This document shows, piece after piece, positions 32,950-45,545 of a DNA stretch of 64,000 bases (position 1 is its first letter; the number at the start of each line of letters is the position of its first letter). The position numbers and the translations under genes are program-made. The notes below the pieces were generated by a model, which made no database searches, was not told where the DNA came from, and saw nothing but the letters and a program-made list of their open reading frames with translations. Source of the DNA: Albugo candida (lineage: Eukaryota; Oomycota; Peronosporomycetes; Albuginales); NCBI GenBank assembly GCA_040437565.1, contig JBDOQK010000082.1, positions 26,982 through 90,981 of the forward strand. Direction: 5' to 3'.

Positions 32950-35680
32950 AACCGTGTATCATACTGCTAACATTGAGTGCGATAGAAACATGAATAGCAA
33001 GCCCACGAAATCAGATGTCTTCAGCTAAACCTGCTGAGTCGAGAAAGTTCCAGCGCTTCACACATGGACGGTGTTTATGGTTGAGAATATGTTTAGCATG
33101 CTCGTTCTTATAGAGTAATCTGAGTAGTCTTTACTTATTCTAAATCAAAGAAATTATCAAAGCATTTCAAGCTATTCACACTATGATTTATTTCTCACGA
33201 GATAGCCGTCGAGTATCGAGGAAAAAGTAGCAAATTGATCGGAAAAGCAGATTAAAGTCCTGAGAATGATATTGCAGAAGGACTCCCTTCGATCATCGCT
33301 TTGCTTAGATTAATATGTATTGTATAAACGTGCCTTATGAGGCTCCTCGAAGCCCATAAGCATGATACATTAATGAAATAAGGCACTTCTTCTCGTCTAA
33401 ATATTACTTTTTTCATGGAAGCTTTTGCATTGAGATTGTGTGATACGTAAGGATATCATAAGAATAATGAAGCGTACCATAAAATTATTGCTTAGCCAGT
33501 GTTAGTATACTTGCAAACGTTAATTCTTTCGTGCTAAAAAGATCTTAATCACGCTATCCGACATTAAAGATTTGACAAGGCGCTTCATAAGGAGGAAACT
33601 GCTAGACTCTGCAAGCTCCTCCCCTTTCACAAGAGTTAATATGAAGCAAGATTTCTCTCCGAATCGTTTCGGATAGGTTCAGGCATTGGCCGAAAGTTTA
33701 GGCAAGGATTTGTTTGCCTCTTTAGATGCATCGGATCAAAATTCTCGTGGTTGTGTCCGTTGTTTTTCCGTCCTACCAGACACTTTTGCGGGTTCATAAG
33801 CTAACAAGTGTCAGTAAAAATCCATAGCTAGAGAAATCTATAAACAAAGAATTGTAAACGATGCAAGCAAACCGTTGCTGAATTTCCTGAAGTAATGCGA
33901 GGTTCGTGCGGGTATATTGTGAGTTTTGTCAACTGCACATCGCTTGCTTAAAATTTGGGCGAACTAAAACATAATGCCCTAATCCACTTGAAAACCCCAC
34001 AAGGGTTCAATGATCACGGATGATGCATCGTATGTAAAGTGCAGCAAATCGGCCTGCCTATTCGGAAGAAGCATCATAAGAAAGAACATTAGTATATATA
34101 ATTATTACGGACGTGGAAAGGTAAAAAAAGGGTTATAGAAAACAAGCTCAAAGTAAAAACAGAAGCTATGAATTAGACTTCTTATGGAGAAACTTCTTTG
34201 CTTGGCACATATCGCTTACTCCTCGTGCTCCAAGCTTAAACACGGGAATGTTGCCATCCCAGCCATGAAATTTAGATATGTCAGCTTGGTGATTTATTGC
34301 TGCTCGCGGAAAACTTCACAATGTAGAATATGGCTGTGCAAGAATCCAGAATTATCGCCTAGAAGAGAGTTACCTTTCTTCTGGCTTGATGTAAAGAAGC
34401 TTGATAAATGTTCGATCCAGCACATAGAGAATTACATTATTAGTCTTTGCGCATGTCCTTAGAGACGTTTTTTTACGCAAAACGTATCTCTTATTCCAAT
34501 CAGTAATAACGAAAGATCTAATAAGGGATGCTACCATTACGCAAGATCGCGATGTAATGAGGCAGACATTATTCCAAAGTAATATTAATTAGTATAAGCC
34601 TACGATCTCACATCAACAACCATGCCTATACCTTTTCTTGACACGTCCACATTGTACTGAAGTTATTTTCATATAAATCCTTAGATGAAGAACGATCATA
34701 ACGTACTTACTTTGCAAAATTGCTTCTAGATGTTTTGAAGGGGCTTTAATGCTTCTCATCTTGAGGTATATTTATCACTGCGCGCCACGATGGATCATAT
34801 CTAGGTGTATAGGTCTTATAGACGAAGCCGAATTCATTCGATACTTCCATACAAGATTTGTCATCTGAAAACGTAGGATCGATAAACAGATAAGCTAATA
34901 CACGCCGATAAGTAGTTCAGCTAGTATCCAAACTAATTCTTTTTTAATTGAAAGGGTTGAAACACCTTTCTGTGTACCATAATCAAGGACAGCAAGCTCG
35001 AATAGAGAGGTTGTGAACCTGTTCTGGGTATAACGCATAATGATAAAGTTGTAAGCTCAATTCGAGAGTACATTCGGAAGGAAAAATATACTCTTGTCCA
35101 AGATGCAGCGCTACCGATGTTGAAAGGGTAATGAGTTTGACATTACACTCATCGCCCGGTAAATTGTCCAAGTCGAGGGAATGATTAGACGCTTTGTACA
35201 AACCATCTGCCTCGTATTTCAACAGACTTGTACGAATTGGACCATCTATATGTTCATCTCTGCAGCTCCGTATTTATGGATGCGGCAAGGGAATACGGTA
35301 GCGCTCCTTCCCCAATCTCGCTCCATGTAAAAAAGTATCCCACGATAGCCAAAACCGTTCTCAACCAAGAATCGTAGACCAAGAGCTGATACTGCGGAAG
35401 GATGGTGTGTCTATTTTATGATACCAGCGCCGTGAAACGGAAAATTAACTGTCATTGTCTTCTGCATTTGGGAGGAAGAGAATAGCTTCCGACGGCTTTT
35501 GTCCGAATAAGTTCTATTGTGCAAAAAGAATAGCTAATAGGGCTGTATACGATCGGCAACTCTCATTCTTATAGTATCGTAAACGCATGTATCGTATGGA
35601 ATGTCGCAAGAGCGACAGTACGAGAAGGTAAGGTCGGGAGGCGAGTGTATTCGGACCGATCAGTAGGCACGGGAGGCCAT
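32950..35680. other. No recognisable gene
   Basis: The only frames of note are plus 34184-34462 (92 codons, several cysteines, no domain) and minus 34983-35222 (79 codons). Neither has an obvious signal peptide, a second copy or a known motif. Confidence 0.35.
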
Positions 35681-38600
35681 GATAAAGGAGGCGTTGGACT
35701 TACCGCCACCCCGAAATCTTACTAAAAAGTGTCACCGGCTATTTACTTCGGAACTAGGAAACCCTAATATGAACACGCCGCAGCTAACGTCGAGACATCA
35801 GAGACCCCACATACTGAGCTGCCTCAACACTACTTGCAACCACCAGCATACCACGTGCCAGTACATGGTGCGCAGTTTGCACGAGAGTCAAAGAAAGCTG
35901 AGAATTAGCTTTTTTGACGGCAAAACATTCCACCAGGGATTGGGTACAGGGTTGTTATCGTGGGGACAACGATTTGTGATTTGTGCGGTAGATCTCGTTC
36001 GCCGAAGTGCGAGTGGATTTTGGAGAGTGAGGACGCAAAGATAGCCGTACTCGAAAATCAATTAGCAGGAATGGCTCAAAGGTATTACAATCGACAGGTT
36101 CACGGTTGGTGGCAGGAGGAGCCAACTTTGAAGCACGCGATGCAGAGACGCATTAGGTTGCAACCAAGATAACGCCGGATCAAAGCATGAAGATGTGTAT
36201 TGTACCCAGACACGTGAGAAGCTGGACCGAACACTACCTCTACCTGGTAGCTGTGAGTGAAGTGTGCGTGGGCGGACAATTTAGTTATTGAGAACATTGT
36301 GCACTACGCAGAACCAGCCATAAGAATGTCTATGTTTCGTGTCTGAACCTTACGCGCACAGACTTCCTACGCCAGGCGTAAGAAATAGTTCATTACGCTC
36401 AATCTGCGGAGTTAGAGACACGAGGAAGGCATCTCGGACGAGAATTGGTGAGTTTGGTTAAATACGGACGTAATGACGCGAGAACGTGTTACAAGTGCGG
36501 GAAAACTGGACATATAAATGCCGCGTGTCCTGAAAAAAGAGGACGCAGTGCAACACAAAATACGGAATTAGTTCTTACAGTCAAGAATTCAACTGTTGAC
36601 TGGTTTCTCGACAGTGGGTCCAGTGAGCACTTAGTAAATGACTCAAGCTTACTTGAAGACCCGGAGGAGCACGCGAGTGAAGGAATGTGTCACTGCAGAT
36701 GGTGGGTCCTTTCGTACTACCTGGCGCGGTAGTGTTGCCATTGTGGGTACAGTGATGGTAAAAGCTGTAAAGGTGCGATTGAAGGACGTCTATTACGCCG
36801 AATACTTGATTCAAAGTATCATATCATGCGGTATGCTCGAGGCAAAAGCATACGGAATTGTACACCGACGAAGCACCGCGTGATAGCAAGCCTCAATGCA
36901 GGAATTCCTGTGCTCGACGTAGAGGTGTCGAATTTGTATTTGTGGTTTGCACGGAAGGTGGACTAGAAAATCCGGACCCTACGCATGTATCATGGCGGTA
37001 CTAGCTCGGAGCGAGAAAGAGGTTGGACGTGACGTCCAAAAGGGGTCGCTTATGGATTTTCATCGGAATTTGGCTCACCATAATTACGACACGATCATTT
37101 GGATCGCGCAAGACCCAGCTTCGGGAATATTTCTCATGGATTAGATAAAGGAAAACTGCCTCGCGTGTGCTCATCGAAAAGGAAAAAGAATGCGCAATCA
37201 AGAAAGGACACAGTCAACAATTCTACGCTCTAAAGTGTTGGCGGAGTAGTTTGCTCGTATCTGAACGGACCGATGACTAAGTACTGCTGGAAAATCGTTA
37301 CATGGTAAACTTCGTCGCTCACCGAACGAATTACTGCAGAATATTCCTCGCGAGAGAAAAGGACATTGCTGCGAAAACGTTAAAGCACTTCATGGTGCTG
37401 AGAATGGATTGTGGTGGGGAGCATCGGATTTTGGATCTTTTTTGTTAGGAAACTGGAATTGCTCGCCAGATTAGGGAAGCACGAAATCAGGCCAGTAATG
37501 GGAAAGCAAAACTTATGCACCGCACCATTATGAATATGGTACGTAGTATGATATATGTATACCGCCTTGACCCTATTGTTCTGAGGAGACGCTCCGGAAT
37601 ATGCGTCCTACGTCCTGAATAGAAGCCCGAGCAAATCTAATGTGGGGAGGGAATGATCCCTACAGATGCTAACAAACACAAAACCGGACCTTGTTGATAT
37701 TGCGGGTTTTGGATCGGGATTTTCTGCTCACCCGTGAAGCGAAGAACATGTCGTTAAGAAGGCGTCGGAAACCATCGATTATTATTGGAAGAATCGTTAG
37801 ACGAAAGGTATCGAGTATTTATACCCAAGGACAATGGTGGCGTCGTCACTCAGCATCTCAGAAACTTTGAGACGCTCACGAGTGCGCAAAACGAGAAATT
37901 GCGTCGAGTGCATTTTTCTAAAGAAGGCGAGGCATCGGGGGAAGAAACGACAGCAAAATAAACGGTACCGAGTCGCGACCCAAAACTAAAAAAGAAGAAG
38001 ACAGGCCAACAACAAAGGAGTACGTGGTCTCGAGATGGGCATTTTACCCTTTAAAGGCACGAACGGAAGATGTGCAACAGAAGCGTCAGTACAGCATAGA
38101 ACATAGTGCGATGAAGGCCGTTGACGTAGTAAACAGCGTGCGTGAAAGAAAACAACTACGGCATGCTATGCGTATCAGCTGAAAAGACAAATGGGTCGTG
38201 GCTATAACGGAAGAGCGTGGGCGTTGGAGGAGAATAGCGCATGGATGGTGGAGATGTCTCGCACCGATAGCCAGGCACTACTCACGAAGTGGGTCTTTAA
38301 GACGAAGACCGAAGAGGATGGAAAGATCGAACGTTACCGAGCGAAACTCGTGGTCTGCTGGAACGAGAAACTTTTCAATTGTAATTATAAAATTACATTT
38401 GCAGCCGTTATGGAGCTCAGTACCGTAAAACTGGTATTAGTTTTTGTAAGGGAATGGTGTGTGCCGGCGAGGCACGGGGACATCTCAAACGCGTACGTAA
38501 AGGCAAACAAGGGAGTGCATTCGGAGATCTACCTGCGTGTAACACAAGATATAGAATCCGCACAGAAGATATGCGGAAGTCGGGTGCGGAGAAGTCGAGC

Positions 38601-39963
38601 CAAGTTGGTTTGCGTTTGAAGAAGTCCCTATACAGACTTAAGCAGGAAGGAAGATTATAGAGCCAGCTACTACATGGCAAACTGGAAGACGCAGGGTTTG
38701 CACGCTGCACTACGGACATGTGTTTGTATTACAATCGATCGAGTAGCGCGATAATCGTCGTAGGAGTTTACGTCGATGGTCTCCTGGTTACGGCATCGCT
38801 ACAGACGCCAGTGAAAGATTTTTATGTTACAATGGGTACACTCTCAATAAAAGACCTCGGTGAAGTAAGAAATATATTGGGAATGCGCGTTGAGCTAAAC
38901 GAAGGGGATGGCTACACGCTTGATCAGCAGGCCACTATTGTAGCACTCCTGGAGAAGCATGAATTGGTTAAAGCGAACGGGGTACAAATTCTAGCAGGCG
39001 AGGATAGAGATGAAGCTGAAGCGAGTGAGATGAAGTATCTGGTGACGGAAGGATTACCAGGTGAGCCAAGTATTCGCAATTTATAGTCTCTTGTTGGAAA
39101 CTTGCTCTGGATTTCACGCTGTACGCGGCCGGACACAAGATTCGCCGTTCATAAGGCCACGCGACGAAACCACCAACCGACTTTAGAAGACTGGAAATCA
39201 GCAAAACAATTTGCTCAGTTAGTCGCTATCTAAAAGAAAAAAAGGAGTTAAAGTTGTACAAGCTAATGGGTGCGTCGGACGCAAATGAGCTGCTGCTTCA
39301 GAGCTGGAGCGACACGGATGTCGCATACGACAAGCAAGATGGGAAGTATGTTACGATTGGAGTGATTCCGATGAATGGTGTGATTATACAATAGATATGC
39401 AAGGAGCGGAATGGTGTATCCCTGTTCACTATGGAGGCTGAAGTCACTTCAACATCTCCCGTTGGACGGTAGATTATGGGGCTATGTGAGCTCGTGCGAG
39501 AGATTGAATTTAGAGTCCGCCAGCCGATGACTATGAAGATGGACAACCAGGCATCCAGTAACCAGCTGGAGTCCGAAGACAGTATGACAAGCGCGAAACA
39601 CGTGAACATACGCGTGCAGTTTATTCGTGATTTTGTTAAACGGGGAATTGTCACGCCATTACACGTCGAATCACGAATAATGATGGCGGACCTGCTAAAC
39701 AAAGAACTCCCGGCACCGAGACTGATGATATTGCGGGAGTTTTTTGGGATTCACTAACATCAAGATCACAGTCACGCTGCGGTCGAGGAGGAGTGTAAGA
39801 TTCTAATGTTAATTTGCAAGAGCAAGAAACTGGCTTGGACCGCCTGTTTGAGATGAGTGTGCGGCATACCGGTAACTCAGCAACACACAAGAAGGATAGG
39901 TTATCCTACTGTTAATTTTTCCTTTAATAAACAACCTTTTATTCTCGAATTCATTCCTGTCCA
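35680..39963 (+). mobile_element. Ty1/Copia LTR retrotransposon fossil (family 2)
   Basis: Parts in Copia order: gag (FFDGKTFHQGLGTG, about 35915-35955), zinc knuckle (CYKCGKTGHINAAC, about 36490-36530), protease (WFLDSGSSEHLVND, about 36600-36645), a GAG-pre-integrase-like segment (MDFHRNLAHHNYD, about 37050-37090), an eroded integrase, reverse transcriptase (KWVFKTKTEEDGKIERYRAK, about 38290-38350; YVDGL box near 38770), and RNase H (WSDTDVAYD near 39310; MKMDNQAS near 39535). A purine-rich run near 39785 precedes a probable 3' LTR (about 39794-39963). No 5' LTR was found. It has more than ten breaks and is old. Confidence 0.8.
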
Positions 39964-40609
39964 ACTAAAAAATCGGTCACGGTGAGAGATGATAGTCCAG
40001 TATTGCGGCTCCCTCGAATAACCACATTGGGAGCCTATGTCCAGTGTGTGAAACATGTAAAACTGTTATAAAACACAGTGTTTGTCTAATTGGTGTGCCC
40101 CACACCGAAAAGGACGTCGCCGTCCAACTAGAACTAGGACCTGAGTTGTTTGTCCACTTCCCGGTGCTTGACCCGCAGAAATGATGTTCGAGTTCTAAAG
40201 AAAATACCAGATTATGCTCGAGTTACCACCTAGTCCAAAACCTTGGCAAGCCAAATACGTTTAAACTAATCGCAACACTGCCGTTTAACGTACCGAACGT
40301 CGGACTGAACGTGGTGTATGTCACAAAAAGGGGTGAATTTCTTCGGAGTTGCTGATCGAAGAATCAACTATTATGATCGGTAAGTAGAATGCAGTGTCAA
40401 ATCCTTCAAAGAAAACCAGAAGTCAGATATCTGCTCTGTAAGTCGCTCCATTCCAACCTTAGTGCTGGTAATGTAGCATTAGGAATATGCGTTCAACGTG
40501 GTCGAGTTAGCTAAACTTGAGTTGGGATTAGATCCAGCAATATTATTGTCGTGTGTTTTCTTTCGAAAAATAAATTTCGATTGGATATTACTACTGCTCC
40601 ACAAGACCG

Positions 40610-40870
40610 ATGATTGCACAATATAGCGTCGGAGGTAAATATCGGATTTGGTAAGACACGTCTTCGAAGATGCCGTGATATAGTCATGAATTCTCTATGT
40701 CTGATGTGTCAGATATCTCCAGAGGTGACCAATGTGTCAACATTCGATGAATCTTGGTTGCTTCGGAAGTATTGTAATATTGCTCCGCTTGTGCTTGGTT
40801 GGGTCCGACGGAGCATACCCATCGCCGAGTGGATACGCTGCGGTAGCTGGGTGACTTCATTATAAAATCG
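40610..40870 (-). pseudogene. Conserved arm reading frame (PSTSG...RSNQD), second copy
   Basis: The minus strand gives QPSTSGAILQYFRSNQDSSN and VDTLVTSGDI, followed by a TGA shared with the arm A copy, then FMTISRHLRRRVL. It is longer and cleaner than the arm A copy before the shared stop. The function is unknown. Confidence 0.35.
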
Positions 40871-41454
40871 ACGTAGAATTCCGCTCCGTACTCCTTACCG
40901 ACACCTCCATTTTAAATAAGAGACACTATATTTTTGACTAAAATCATGAAATCGTTCTATGAGGAAGCATCCACGATTTGTCAGATAGGTTCGTTTTATA
41001 GATTACAGAATAGAGTGGAATGTCCGAGCAAACAACTATACGTGAACAAGTACATCAGACGAAAGCTGTCGAAAATTTGCAAATCTACCAGCAAATAATG
41101 GATAATCATTTGAATCATGCATCCTAACAGAGTTTCCAGTAGCGAAAGGTAAAAGCGATCGGGGAATTTCTCCAAAACTAATTTATTTTCCCTCGGGACA
41201 TCACTGTCCAGTTGTAGGACACATATCATTTTGCTACCCACCGTGGTCTATCTCTTGAACTCGGGTTTATCGAACGCGTTATTGCCAAAATGACGACGGG
41301 CTATACCTTCATACGTTGTACCTATCACATTCAAATATTGACGGTGCGTATTAATACATGAATTTGAGAGCGTGATTACGTGCGAATGAGTTGACACCAT
41401 GAAGATGCAAATTCCATTTGTCACGAGGTAAATTAGGTACCACGCAGTCAAATG
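40871..41454. other. Arm B sequence without a convincing gene
   Basis: Short minus-strand frames (40996-41241 and 41248-41451) lack a partner in arm A and any recognised domain. Confidence 0.35.
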
Positions 41455-41705
41455 ATGTCTCTCGGCAACAGCGTGTTACAATTGATGTTACAATAAGTAC
41501 CTACCTCCGGATAGTTCTTTGGTAGGACTTACTAATAGCGATACCTCGAAATTCCTCTCCACATGGGCCATTTTACGTCATTGGCGAATGCAGAATCCCT
41601 AATAAACTGAAAATCCGCACTAGCGCCGATTTAGCTCATTCAGCAGAATTGAGAGTAAGACGCAGAGATTTATCACGGAATCGGTGTCGCTTGCAGATTC
41701 ACTAA
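41455..41705 (+). pseudogene. Broken copy of the 80-residue secreted protein
   Basis: The DNA aligns with 12301-12543 end to end: ATGTCTCTCGGCAA at the start, GCTCATTCAGCAG...GAGTAAGACGCAGAG near the end, and stops at similar places. The frame has several in-frame stops and shifts, so no protein is expected. Confidence 0.55.
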
Positions 41706-42000
41706 AATGGCTCAAAACCATCAAGAATATAGCGCGAAACTATATAACCGAGCAGAATGACAGGTTTCTTGAAAAATGGAGCTAGAAATTCTGCGATGTC
41801 ACAGAGTCGTTGCTTTATTTACGCTCTCATATGTACTGCATCGCAGCGAGATTTTACTCGCTGCGTAGAGGAAAATGGTTGACTGCGCATTCTGCTAAAT
41901 TGAACTTCATCTGCTATTTGCAATGAAATAAAGCCATATGAATCGTTAATATCTCTAGTCTTAAAATCAAGCATTGTGTTGTTGAAAAACTGGGCCCGCG

Positions 42001-42213
42001 TTGTTCGGCGTGTCATATACCGCTCTAATAGGTATCGCTCTCGTGGTGCTTTTTAGACAGCAGCTAGACGAGAATGGCGGGGACGGGCAGCAAACAACGC
42101 TAAGCAAGGATGGTATGTCTGCATGGACGTGCTGGAGAATTTATAGGAGTTTGAGAGAACACTACGCTTTCCTCCCGATTCTTGGAAGAGGATATATGGA
42201 GCATGAAACTTAA
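42001..42213 (+). other. Open frame, 70 codons, conserved position but no ATG
   Basis: It begins after a stop with TTG and shows a hydrophobic stretch YTALIGIALVVLF, then a C-terminal WTCWRIYRSLREHYAFLP. The arm A counterpart is broken. If real it would need an upstream exon or a non-ATG start. Weak call. Confidence 0.25.
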
Positions 42214-42528
42214 TACCAGCAAGCCTTGATTTTGAATGGCCAATTTTTGGACCATTTAGCCCTATATTTTGGCACTGCTGATTGGCTCAGAGTATAGTTA
42301 GTGTCAACCTGCGGCTTTACTGAGCACCTTTGTTGACAGTTTCCTACAAGAAGTATTATTCGTCACGATGAAACCCCACGGGTAGGCGGAGAAATTTTCT
42401 CCAACCCTAAAATACCAAAATTCAGGCGACTTTTGCAACGCTTTTGCTCCATGAAAAAGTGAGATAATAAGAATCCGAGACTTGTCGAGGGAAGCTTAGG
42501 GCATGAATTCTGTTATCAAAGGCTTTGT
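42214..42528. other. No recognisable gene
   Basis: Arm B sequence downstream of the MRYYVLK gene. No frame worth reporting. Confidence 0.4.
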
Positions 42529-42744
42529 TTATGTGTGATTTGTATCCGGGTCAAGCCTGAGCAATTCTTGCAGGGCCGCTAAAGTTGGTACCTTTAAGTG
42601 ACATGGACTATGACCAATTAAGGCAGAGAGTAACCGGTTGATGTATGGTATCAACTGTAATAAATGATTTTTCTTGCAAATAGATGAAAAACTCTCCTCG
42701 TAGTCAGCGAAGTAATATTGCTGCTTTAATACGTAATATCTCAT
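42529..42744 (-). CDS. MRYYVLK protein, 71 residues, unknown function
   Basis: The ATG at 42744 opens 71 codons, MRYYVLKQQYYFADYEESFS to LLRLDPDTNHT. It has no signal peptide or transmembrane segment and one cysteine. The first 30 residues are conserved in arm A (11653-11781), where the frame then breaks. It lies head to head with the decayed secreted-protein gene at 42994 with 249 bp between the start codons. Conservation of start, frame and spacing between two old copies is the evidence for a gene. It could be a first exon of a longer protein. Confidence 0.45.
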   Translation of the reverse strand: MRYYVLKQQYYFADYEESFSSICKKNHLLQLIPYINRLLSALIGHSPCHLKVPTLAALQELLRLDPDTNHT

Positions 42745-42993
42745 TGAACCTGCATTCGCCTACAACATTTCAAGCAATCGGAACGTAGTTCATCAACTAG
42801 TTTCGTTCAATCACCATAGCTTACATGCAACATTTCTACTAAAAGGGAAAACAAAATCAGCGACGCACTCACCCAATCGAATGAAATTGATTTAGAAATG
42901 ATGTTCCTGCATGCTTCTACGTTATATCTAGCTCTCCGTGGGATTTGAATCAAAGAAGACCTCAGTTTCCAGTTTCCTGGCAGCTGAATTGTT
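42745..42993. promoter_or_regulatory. Spacer between divergent genes, probable shared promoter (arm B)
   Basis: 249 bp, against 247 bp in arm A, with similarity along the whole length. Both edges are marked by conserved start codons. Confidence 0.45.
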
Positions 42994-44041
42994 ATGGTTA
43001 ATCCGACACGCTTGTCACACTTCATCCTTATTTCTGTATGGTCAATACAATATTTACTGTAGATTTCTACAACAGGAATCCTGTTGTCAATCGAAAAGAC
43101 ACATATGCTCCCGAATTTAAGCATTGGCATATCAAGTCTGGCCCTTACACTCCCTGGCAGAATATAGTTTGGGCAAAAGCAAAAGATGGCGAGAGTAAAG
43201 CATATGTTCCGGGCAAAACACTACTGCATGGCGCAATGGCTGTGCAACAATTGATGTGGTGTGGTTCAAAAGAGACATTTGCTGATATAAGGGAAACGTT
43301 TGTCAACAGTAAGGGAAAGAAAAACGGGAATGTATTTCAATGGTTGTACGATCGGGAACGTCGCAGCAGAGATGAAAATTTGAGGAAAGCGTTTGAAGAC
43401 TGGCTTTATGCGATCTCACTCAAAAAAAAAGTGACCAATGTAATAATTGTTGATATAAGCGTACGAATCCTTACCCTCTCCTAAGAGCACTTCTAACGGT
43501 ATGGACGCATTTTTTGTTTATAAATCAGTACTGGAGCTGGTCGATTGTCTCGTCGGAATACCTGAAGTGAAGTACTTGTCTATGAGTAACTTGTTCGAAT
43601 ATCCTCTACTGATCTTTCGATCCATGTTGGAAATGACAGCCTTACTGCTTCGACTGTAGCTGGCTGCGGCATCTACAAGCCACACTTGATTGCTCGGGTG
43701 CTCTATCATGAGAATGAGAAGCACATACAGCACATGATGGTCAGCATTTTTCACTATTTGTCAACGATGATGAATGCCACAGAGGTAATTGTGCGTTTCG
43801 CAAAGGATTCTCGACGTATTTTGGATCGCATCTACACCATGTTAAATGACGGCTCAGCTTACCAAAGGTTTAAGCAAAGATATATGCCCGGATGGACCCT
43901 TTAAACGATATACAGAGCAGATACTTCCAATTTGTGTATTCTTCAAGACTGTGAAAGAAAATTACGCACATTTCAACGAGAAGCACGTGCTACCGCGCTC
44001 TTCCGAGTATAATCGTATTGATCGGTTCCAAAGAAGAAACT
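42994..44041 (+). pseudogene. Broken copy of the uncharacterised secreted protein
   Basis: Second copy of the gene at 10275-11405. The start MVNPTRLSHFILISVW keeps the signal-peptide-like core. The body reads in several frames: YAPEFKHWHIKSGPYTPWQN and WAKAKDGESKAYVPGKTLL (43105-43230), WCGSKETFADIRETF (about 43257-43302), SIFHYLSTMMNATEVIVRF (about 43743-43800) and CVFFKTVKENYAHFNEKH (about 43935-43990). At least three frameshifts separate these pieces. It is useful mainly because it shows a Trp codon (TGG) where arm A has TGA. Confidence 0.6.
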
Positions 44042-44230
44042 AATCAGCCGTTCAGAAAGAGGATTCCAAGTTGGAATCACACAATCACGAAACGCTCCTA
44101 ACAGCTACTAAGTCTTGGCATTGGATTGGGTCTTTAAATCAGCCGAGAAAAATGAAGTTTCTGTCGCGGATTCGAGGACGATGGAATTTCCGGTCACAAC
44201 GAGGTCGCGTATCGGACTAGAAAATAATTT
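43936..44230. repeat. Segment repeated at 49436-49730 (left copy)
   Basis: 295 bp, one substitution seen (C versus T near 44218/49718). The right copy starts exactly at a scaffold gap and continues into the proper downstream arm B sequence. Confidence 0.85.
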
Positions 44231-45470
44231 CATGACATAGAGATGCTAGATCATGCACTAGATTTCTTTGTTACGTACGCATTTGAATTTGAAAGTAATT
44301 CTACAACCAGATAATTCGAGCTGATAGACCTTATTGTTTGAGTCTCATCTATCCCTATGAAGCGCATATGCACTGATAGTGTTCATTGAGTTATACGGAG
44401 TAAGATGACTTGATTATAATTGTGCGTAAGCTTTGTCAATCAACCAAGACGCCAAGTATAATTTGAAGCCAACATACACTTCAAGAACACCATTCTCCGA
44501 AGTTTAAACCAGGAAACTTCTAGTGGAGATTCAAAAGAATCAGTGGTTTCTCATATTTCGGGAGATTGCGCTGATAAAACGTACACTAAATCTCTTTCGC
44601 AAGTATAGAATTGAATTTGAAACCAACATTACATCCAGCTGAGTGGTTTGGGATCACACAATTTTGAGAAGAAACCCGTGGACCCGTATGATGAGCGTAT
44701 GCACTTACTTGTGTCAATATATTGTACAGCGAGAGATGACTAGGACATTACCGTTAATTGAGCTGTATCGAGCAACCAAGACGCTAGCTATTGTGACAGT
44801 CAAATAACTTATTTCAACCATGTTTTCGTTCGAACAAGGTATCATGCGGAACTTCATCACTGAGGAAAGTTTGCAGCTGCTCAATGCTTGAACTCTTAAA
44901 ATATAGAGATTTTAAGATAGCTTCTTCCAACATCTCAAGCATCACTCCATTCATCGAATTAGTTTTCAAGACGATAAGATAGAAAACTTTACCTAGCAAG
45001 TATTTGGTATGAAATGCGTTGGTTTACAAACGTATTGTATTCTGGTTGTTATAGTATGATACTCCATTATTGATCAATCTCCCCAATCTTGGCTTCTACT
45101 GTATAGGGCATTGCTTCAAAGAGAAAAGAAGCTAATCATGAAACGTTTCAAATCATTAACTCGATCGATTAAGAGCATGAAACCATCAACAGCGAATTTT
45201 TGATGTGTGGAGTACGAAATTGGATATGCACACTCCGTGGCAGGGTAGACCTTTCATCTCTTGCACCTTACATGAATCGATAATTATATTATTCCAACTC
45301 TTTTTCGTCTGGTGGCGGAGTACAAAAAATCATTGGCGGGCATATTAGAGCAGATCAAAACGGAAAGCTATACTACATTCTGAATTCATCATTAATGATA
45401 AAGCAATCAAATGCTCGATGCAATCCAGATGCAACACGATCAACGGAATGATAACGAAACACATTAATCG

Positions 45471-45545
45471 CAAAGAATAAAATTACATCATGCAAGTCAA
45501 GTCTAATTGCAAAGAATAAAATTACATCATGTGCCAAGTCTCTTT
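45471..45545. repeat. Two-unit tandem repeat, about 39 bp
   Basis: GCAAAGAATAAAATTACATC occurs twice (45471 and 45510) with similar following bases. Confidence 0.7.

Larger units (their letters stand above)
40000..44230 (-). repeat. Arm B of the inverted duplication, part 1
   Basis: Reverse-complement match to 10060-13850 (see arm A). It ends sharply at 44230. The sequence that should follow reappears at 49731 after the foreign block. Confidence 0.75.
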
